Part shown: in pieces, positions 60,640 through 64,000 of the stretch
Layout: each line of letters begins with the position of its first letter
Position numbering within the stretch: position 1 is the stretch's first letter
Assembly: GCF_019091455.1 (NCBI RefSeq)
Contig: NZ_JAGXJN010000006.1
Coordinates: forward strand, 168,487-232,486
Reading direction: 5' to 3'
Source of the DNA: Chitinophaga sp. GbtcB8
GTDB lineage: Bacteria; Bacteroidota; Bacteroidia; Chitinophagales; Chitinophagaceae
Length of the DNA: 64,000 nucleotides
The notes under the pieces: generated by a model
The model's input: only the letters and a program-made list of their open reading frames with translations
Databases searched by the model: none
Told to the model about the DNA's origin: nothing
Position numbers and translations under genes: made by a program

Positions 60640-62958
60640 ATGTTCCACCGTTATGTCAGACTCGTCATCTGTTCTCTTGCATTTTTGTACGCATGCAATA
60701 ATAGCAATACACCGGAAAACCAGCCAGAAAAACTACCCGAAATTGTAGACTATAATTTTGATATACGGCCCATTTTATCAGATAAGTGTTATGCCTGTCA
60801 TGGTCCTGATGCCAATAAACGGGAAGCCGGCCTGCGGCTCGACATTGCCGACAGCGCTTATAAAGCACTCCGCGAAATACCCGGCGCACATGCCTTAGTA
60901 CCCGGAGATCCTTTAGCTTCTGTAGTATACCAGCGTATCAGTACTACTGACACTTCCATGCGTATGCCGCCTCCATCCACCAATATGGCGCTGAGTAATT
61001 ATGAAGTAAAGCTGATTGAGAAGTGGATTAAACAGGGTGCAAAATATAAACCGCATTGGGCATTTGTGGCGCCGGTAAAATCTGCATTACCCAAAGTAAA
61101 CAAGGAGCAATGGGCGCGCAACGAAATAGACTACTTTGTATTGGCCCGCATGGAGGAACACGGGCTGAAACCCAATCCTGCAGCAGATCCCGAAAGACTG
61201 CTGAAACGCCTTTGCCTGGATCTTACCGGCTTGCCGCCCTCGCTTGAAAGAATGGAACGTTTTGCCAAAGATACCAGCGAGGCGGGTTATGAACGCATGG
61301 TAGATGAGCTGCTGGCCGACAGCGCCTATGGCGAGAAAATGGCGGTACACTGGATGGATGTGGCCCGGTATGCGGATTCACACGGTTACCAGGACGACAA
61401 CTACCGCTCCATGTGGCCCTGGCGCGATTGGGTGATCCATGCATTCAATGAAAACCTTTCTTACAAGGATTTTATAACCTGGCAGCTGGCAGGAGATATG
61501 ATCCCCGGCGCCACCCGCGAACAATTGCTTGCAACAGGCTTTAACCGCAACCATAAGATCACTGAAGAAGGCGGGGTAATAGATGAAGAATACCGTATTG
61601 AATATGTGACGGACCGTACCAACACATTCGGCAAAAGCATGCTTGGTATCACTATTGAATGCGCGCACTGCCACGATCACAAATATGATCCTTTCTCCCA
61701 AAAAGAATATTATGAGCTCTTTGCTTTCTTTAATAATGTGAAGGAAGCAGGGCTGCAATCTACTGTAGGGGGCCCTGAAACCTATGCTAAAACGCCCTAT
61801 ATGGAGATCACCAAAGAAGATCTCAAAGACGTGCTCAGTTTCATTAATAAACAGGACACCAATAAGCTGATCGTATCTGTAATGGGGGAAAAGGATACTA
61901 CGCGAAAAACGTATATTCTTGGCCGTGGTAACTACGATAACCCTACACTGGAAGTACAGCCGGAAACACCGCATGCCGTGTTGCCCTTTAATGTGAAGCA
62001 ATACCCGGCTAACCGGCTTGGCCTGGCGGGTTGGTTGTTTGACAAGCGGAACCCGCTCACAGCAAGGGTTTTTGTGAACCAGCAATGGCAGGAAGTATTC
62101 GGCAGAGGCATTGTGAAAAGCAGCGGCGACTTCGGGATGCAGGGAGATCTACCCAGCAATCCGCAGCTCCTTGACTGGCTGGCGGTTGATTTTATGCAGC
62201 ACGGATGGAATATTAAACGGCTCATGAAACAAATAGTGATGACAACCACTTACCGGCAGTCGGCCGCCATTTCCAAACACAAGCTGAAAGCAGATCCTGA
62301 AAATATTTATCTCTCCCGCGGACCCAGGTTCCGGCTTACTGCAGAAGGCGTGCGCGACCTGGTGCTGAAAAGTAGTGGATTGCTGGTACCTGAAATTGGC
62401 GGTCCCAGTGTAAAACCCTATCAGCCCCAGGGCTTATGGGAAATGGCTACCTCCGGCAGAGGCATCCTGGCCAGCTACCGGCAGGATCATGGGAAAAGCC
62501 TTTACCGCAGAGGCTTGTATACCTTCATCAAACGCACGGTGCCGCCACCTTCTATGATGATCTTTGATGCCAGTAACCGCGATCAGTGCGAGGTAAAACG
62601 CGCCAGCACCAATACGCCCCTGCAGGCGCTCATTATGCTCAACGATCCCACCGTGCTGGAAGCCAGCCGGGTACTGGCTTCCCGGTTGTTGCAAAAAGAC
62701 AGGAATGCAACCAGGAATATAATGCAGGCCTTCCGTTTGATTGTTTGCCGCACACCGCAAAAACGGGAAGTAGACCTGCTGCAGAAATATTATGAACAGC
62801 AGCAGCAATGGTATAAACAGCAACCCGGAAATGCGGTGAAGCTGCTGCAGCAGGGTGAGTACCCGATGGCAGTAAACCTGGACAATGCTTCATGGGCCGC
62901 CATGATGCAGGTGATCACCACTATTTATAACATGGAAGAAACGCTTTCAAAAACATAA
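60640..62958 (+). CDS. DUF1553/planctomycete cytochrome C domain lipoprotein
   Basis: About 772 residues. Lipobox FLYAC (Cys19) is followed by a PSCyt1 domain with heme-type CYACHG (Cys50, Cys53, His54; DIRPILSDKCYACHGPDANKREAGLRLD). The DUF1549 domain comes next (ARNEIDYFVLARMEEHGLKPNP to CAHCHDHKYDPFSQKEYYELFAFF, with a second CxxCH), then the DUF1553 domain (GLAGWLFDKRNPLTARVFVNQQW, SSGDFGMQGDLPSNPQLLDWLA, RRGLYTFIKRTVPPPSMMIFDA). The role is not established; members occur in carbohydrate or sulfatase clusters of Planctomycetes and some Bacteroidota. ATG at 60640 is preferred to TTG at 60628. A DUF1501 gene follows 29 bp later, the usual partner. Confidence 0.9.
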   Translation: MFHRYVRLVICSLAFLYACNNSNTPENQPEKLPEIVDYNFDIRPILSDKCYACHGPDANKREAGLRLDIADSAYKALREIPGAHALVPGDPLASVVYQRISTTDTSMRMPPPSTNMALSNYEVKLIEKWIKQGAKYKPHWAFVAPVKSALPKVNKEQWARNEIDYFVLARMEEHGLKPNPAADPERLLKRLCLDLTGLPPSLERMERFAKDTSEAGYERMVDELLADSAYGEKMAVHWMDVARYADSHGYQDDNYRSMWPWRDWVIHAFNENLSYKDFITWQLAGDMIPGATREQLLATGFNRNHKITEEGGVIDEEYRIEYVTDRTNTFGKSMLGITIECAHCHDHKYDPFSQKEYYELFAFFNNVKEAGLQSTVGGPETYAKTPYMEITKEDLKDVLSFINKQDTNKLIVSVMGEKDTTRKTYILGRGNYDNPTLEVQPETPHAVLPFNVKQYPANRLGLAGWLFDKRNPLTARVFVNQQWQEVFGRGIVKSSGDFGMQGDLPSNPQLLDWLAVDFMQHGWNIKRLMKQIVMTTTYRQSAAISKHKLKADPENIYLSRGPRFRLTAEGVRDLVLKSSGLLVPEIGGPSVKPYQPQGLWEMATSGRGILASYRQDHGKSLYRRGLYTFIKRTVPPPSMMIFDASNRDQCEVKRASTNTPLQALIMLNDPTVLEASRVLASRLLQKDRNATRNIMQAFRLIVCRTPQKREVDLLQKYYEQQQQWYKQQPGNAVKLLQQGEYPMAVNLDNASWAAMMQVITTIYNMEETLSKT

Positions 62959-62987
62959 CGATCGTAAGTCACGCATAATAAAGGCCG

Positions 62988-64000
62988 ATGAAAAACGAAT
63001 TTATAGAATATCACCTGAACATGAACCGCCGTAAGTTCCTGTCACGCCTGAGCCTTGGCGTGGGCAGCCTGGCGCTGGGTTCATTGCTGGTACCTGGCCT
63101 CCTGGGCAAAAGCAGCGGGGAAGAAGCGCCCTTTGTTCCGGGCATGCCGCATTTCGCACCCAGGGCCAAAAGGATCATCTACCTGTTTCAGAACGGAGCG
63201 CCGTCCCAATTGGAAAGCTTTGATTATAAGCCAAAGCTGCGGGAAATGATGGGGCAGGAGCTGCCGGCCTCCATCCGTATGGGACAACGCTTAACAGGCA
63301 TGACCTCCGGGCAGTCGTCTTTTCCGCTGGTAGGTTCGTATTTCGATTTCAAACAGTACGGCGCGGCCCGTGCCTGGATCAGCGACCTGTTTCCGAACAC
63401 GGCACGGATAGTGGACGACATCTGCATTATGCGTTCAATGTTCACCGAAGCCATTAATCATGATCCCGCGCTCACCTTTTTCCAGACAGGGGCGCAGCAG
63501 GGCAACCGCGCCAGCTTTGGCTCCTGGATGAGCTATGGCCTTGGCAGCGAAAATAAGAACCTGCCTGCCTTCTGTGTGCTGCTGTCAAGAGGAAAAGGAA
63601 ACGGACAGGGCGTATACTCTAAGCTGTGGTCCAATGGATTTTTAGACAGTATTCACCAGGGCGTTCAGTTCAGCAGCGGTGAAAGCCCGGTATTGTACCT
63701 GAACAATCCCGAAGGCATTGATATGGCTAACCGCCGCCAGATGCTGGACCAGCTGGCCGCATTGAATGATCAGTCGTATCAAGAATTCGGCGACCCTGAG
63801 ATCAATACCAAGATACAGCAGTATGAAATGGCTTACCGTATGCAAACGGCAGTGCCGGAACTGACCGATCTCTCCAAAGAATCAGATGATATCATAAAGC
63901 TGTATGGGCCTGACTGCCTTGTGCCCGGCACATTTGCAGCCAACTGCCTGTTGTCCAGGAAGCTTTCTGAAAGCGGTGTGCGTTTCATCCAGCTGTACCA
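62988..64000 (+). CDS. DUF1501 family protein with Tat signal (3' partial)
   Basis: The frame starts at ATG 62988 and is open to the window end (337 residues seen). The N-terminus MKNEFIEYHLNMNRRKFLSRLSL, followed by a hydrophobic stretch (LGVGSLALGSLLVPG), is a Tat-type export signal. Family features follow: HFAPRAKRIIYLFQNGAPSQLESFDYKP, IVDDICIMRSMFTEAINHDPAL, QTGAQQGNRASFGSWMSYGLG, and the DUF1501 sulfatase-like core. DUF1501 proteins are related to alkaline-phosphatase-like enzymes but are mostly uncharacterised. It forms a pair with the DUF1553 lipoprotein encoded 29 bp upstream; the two are probably exported together to the same compartment by different routes. Confidence 0.88.
   Translation, partial: MKNEFIEYHLNMNRRKFLSRLSLGVGSLALGSLLVPGLLGKSSGEEAPFVPGMPHFAPRAKRIIYLFQNGAPSQLESFDYKPKLREMMGQELPASIRMGQRLTGMTSGQSSFPLVGSYFDFKQYGAARAWISDLFPNTARIVDDICIMRSMFTEAINHDPALTFFQTGAQQGNRASFGSWMSYGLGSENKNLPAFCVLLSRGKGNGQGVYSKLWSNGFLDSIHQGVQFSSGESPVLYLNNPEGIDMANRRQMLDQLAALNDQSYQEFGDPEINTKIQQYEMAYRMQTAVPELTDLSKESDDIIKLYGPDCLVPGTFAANCLLSRKLSESGVRFIQLY

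Overview
The window looks like a chromosomal segment of a Bacteroidota bacterium, most likely a soil Chitinophagaceae member (Chitinophaga-like). The signs are three SusC/SusD outer-membrane pairs, two ECF sigma/FecR modules, a gliding-motility type C-terminal domain (type IX secretion), a PorP/SprF protein, and -7 promoter elements of the form TAnnTTTG. No tRNA, rRNA, CRISPR array, insertion sequence or integrase was seen.

Layout. (1) 2-16229: the 3' part of a gene for a giant secreted adhesin with 35 whole Calx-beta repeats of about 120 aa, a DUF11 domain and a type B T9SS sorting domain, followed closely by porP/sprF-like and OmpA-like genes and a terminator. This is an adhesin plus its likely secretion or anchoring partners. 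(2) 16356-19504 (minus): a small beta-flower protein, a DoxX-like membrane protein and a DEAD-box RNA helicase. (3) 19638-30286: a sugar-acid/pectin locus. On the minus strand are an AraC regulator, an FGGY kinase, an exported RraA-like protein, an exported enolase-superfamily dehydratase and a PL9 pectate lyase lipoprotein. Divergent from them is a SusC/SusD pair. (4) 30594-41945: an ECF sigma, FecR, STN-SusC, SusD, DUF1735-F5/8C lipoprotein and GH2 beta-galactosidase locus ending in a strong terminator. (5) 42084-44910: a CE2-like esterase, an S41 peptidase and an ABM monooxygenase. (6) 45122-48123: a DUF2975/HTH pair with an operator-like promoter, convergent with modABC molybdate transport genes. 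(7) 48334-49281: a divergent nucleoside-phosphorylase-like protein. (8) 49407-57515: a second ECF sigma, FecR, STN-SusC, SusD and GH130 locus, probably for beta-mannosides. (9) 57536-60413: an outer-membrane barrel protein divergent from a LytS/LytTR-type two-component system, with a 22-bp-phased direct repeat between them that fits a LytTR binding site. (10) 60640-64000: DUF1553 (planctomycete cytochrome C type) and DUF1501 genes, the second cut by the window end.

How the parts work together. Three glycan-uptake loci use different control logic: one AraC-linked, two with trans-envelope sigma/anti-sigma/transducer signalling. Regulatory DNA between genes is the least explained part. Several exact inverted or direct repeats sit where operators would be expected (20625-20648, 45054-45084, 58517-58548), and the second sigma gene has a hairpin next to its TTG start. 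No single new defence or mobile system was found. The best candidates for new biology are the synonymously diversified giant repeat gene, the exported sugar-acid enzymes, and the regulatory repeats. All function calls rest on reading the sequence and on family knowledge; no database search was run.
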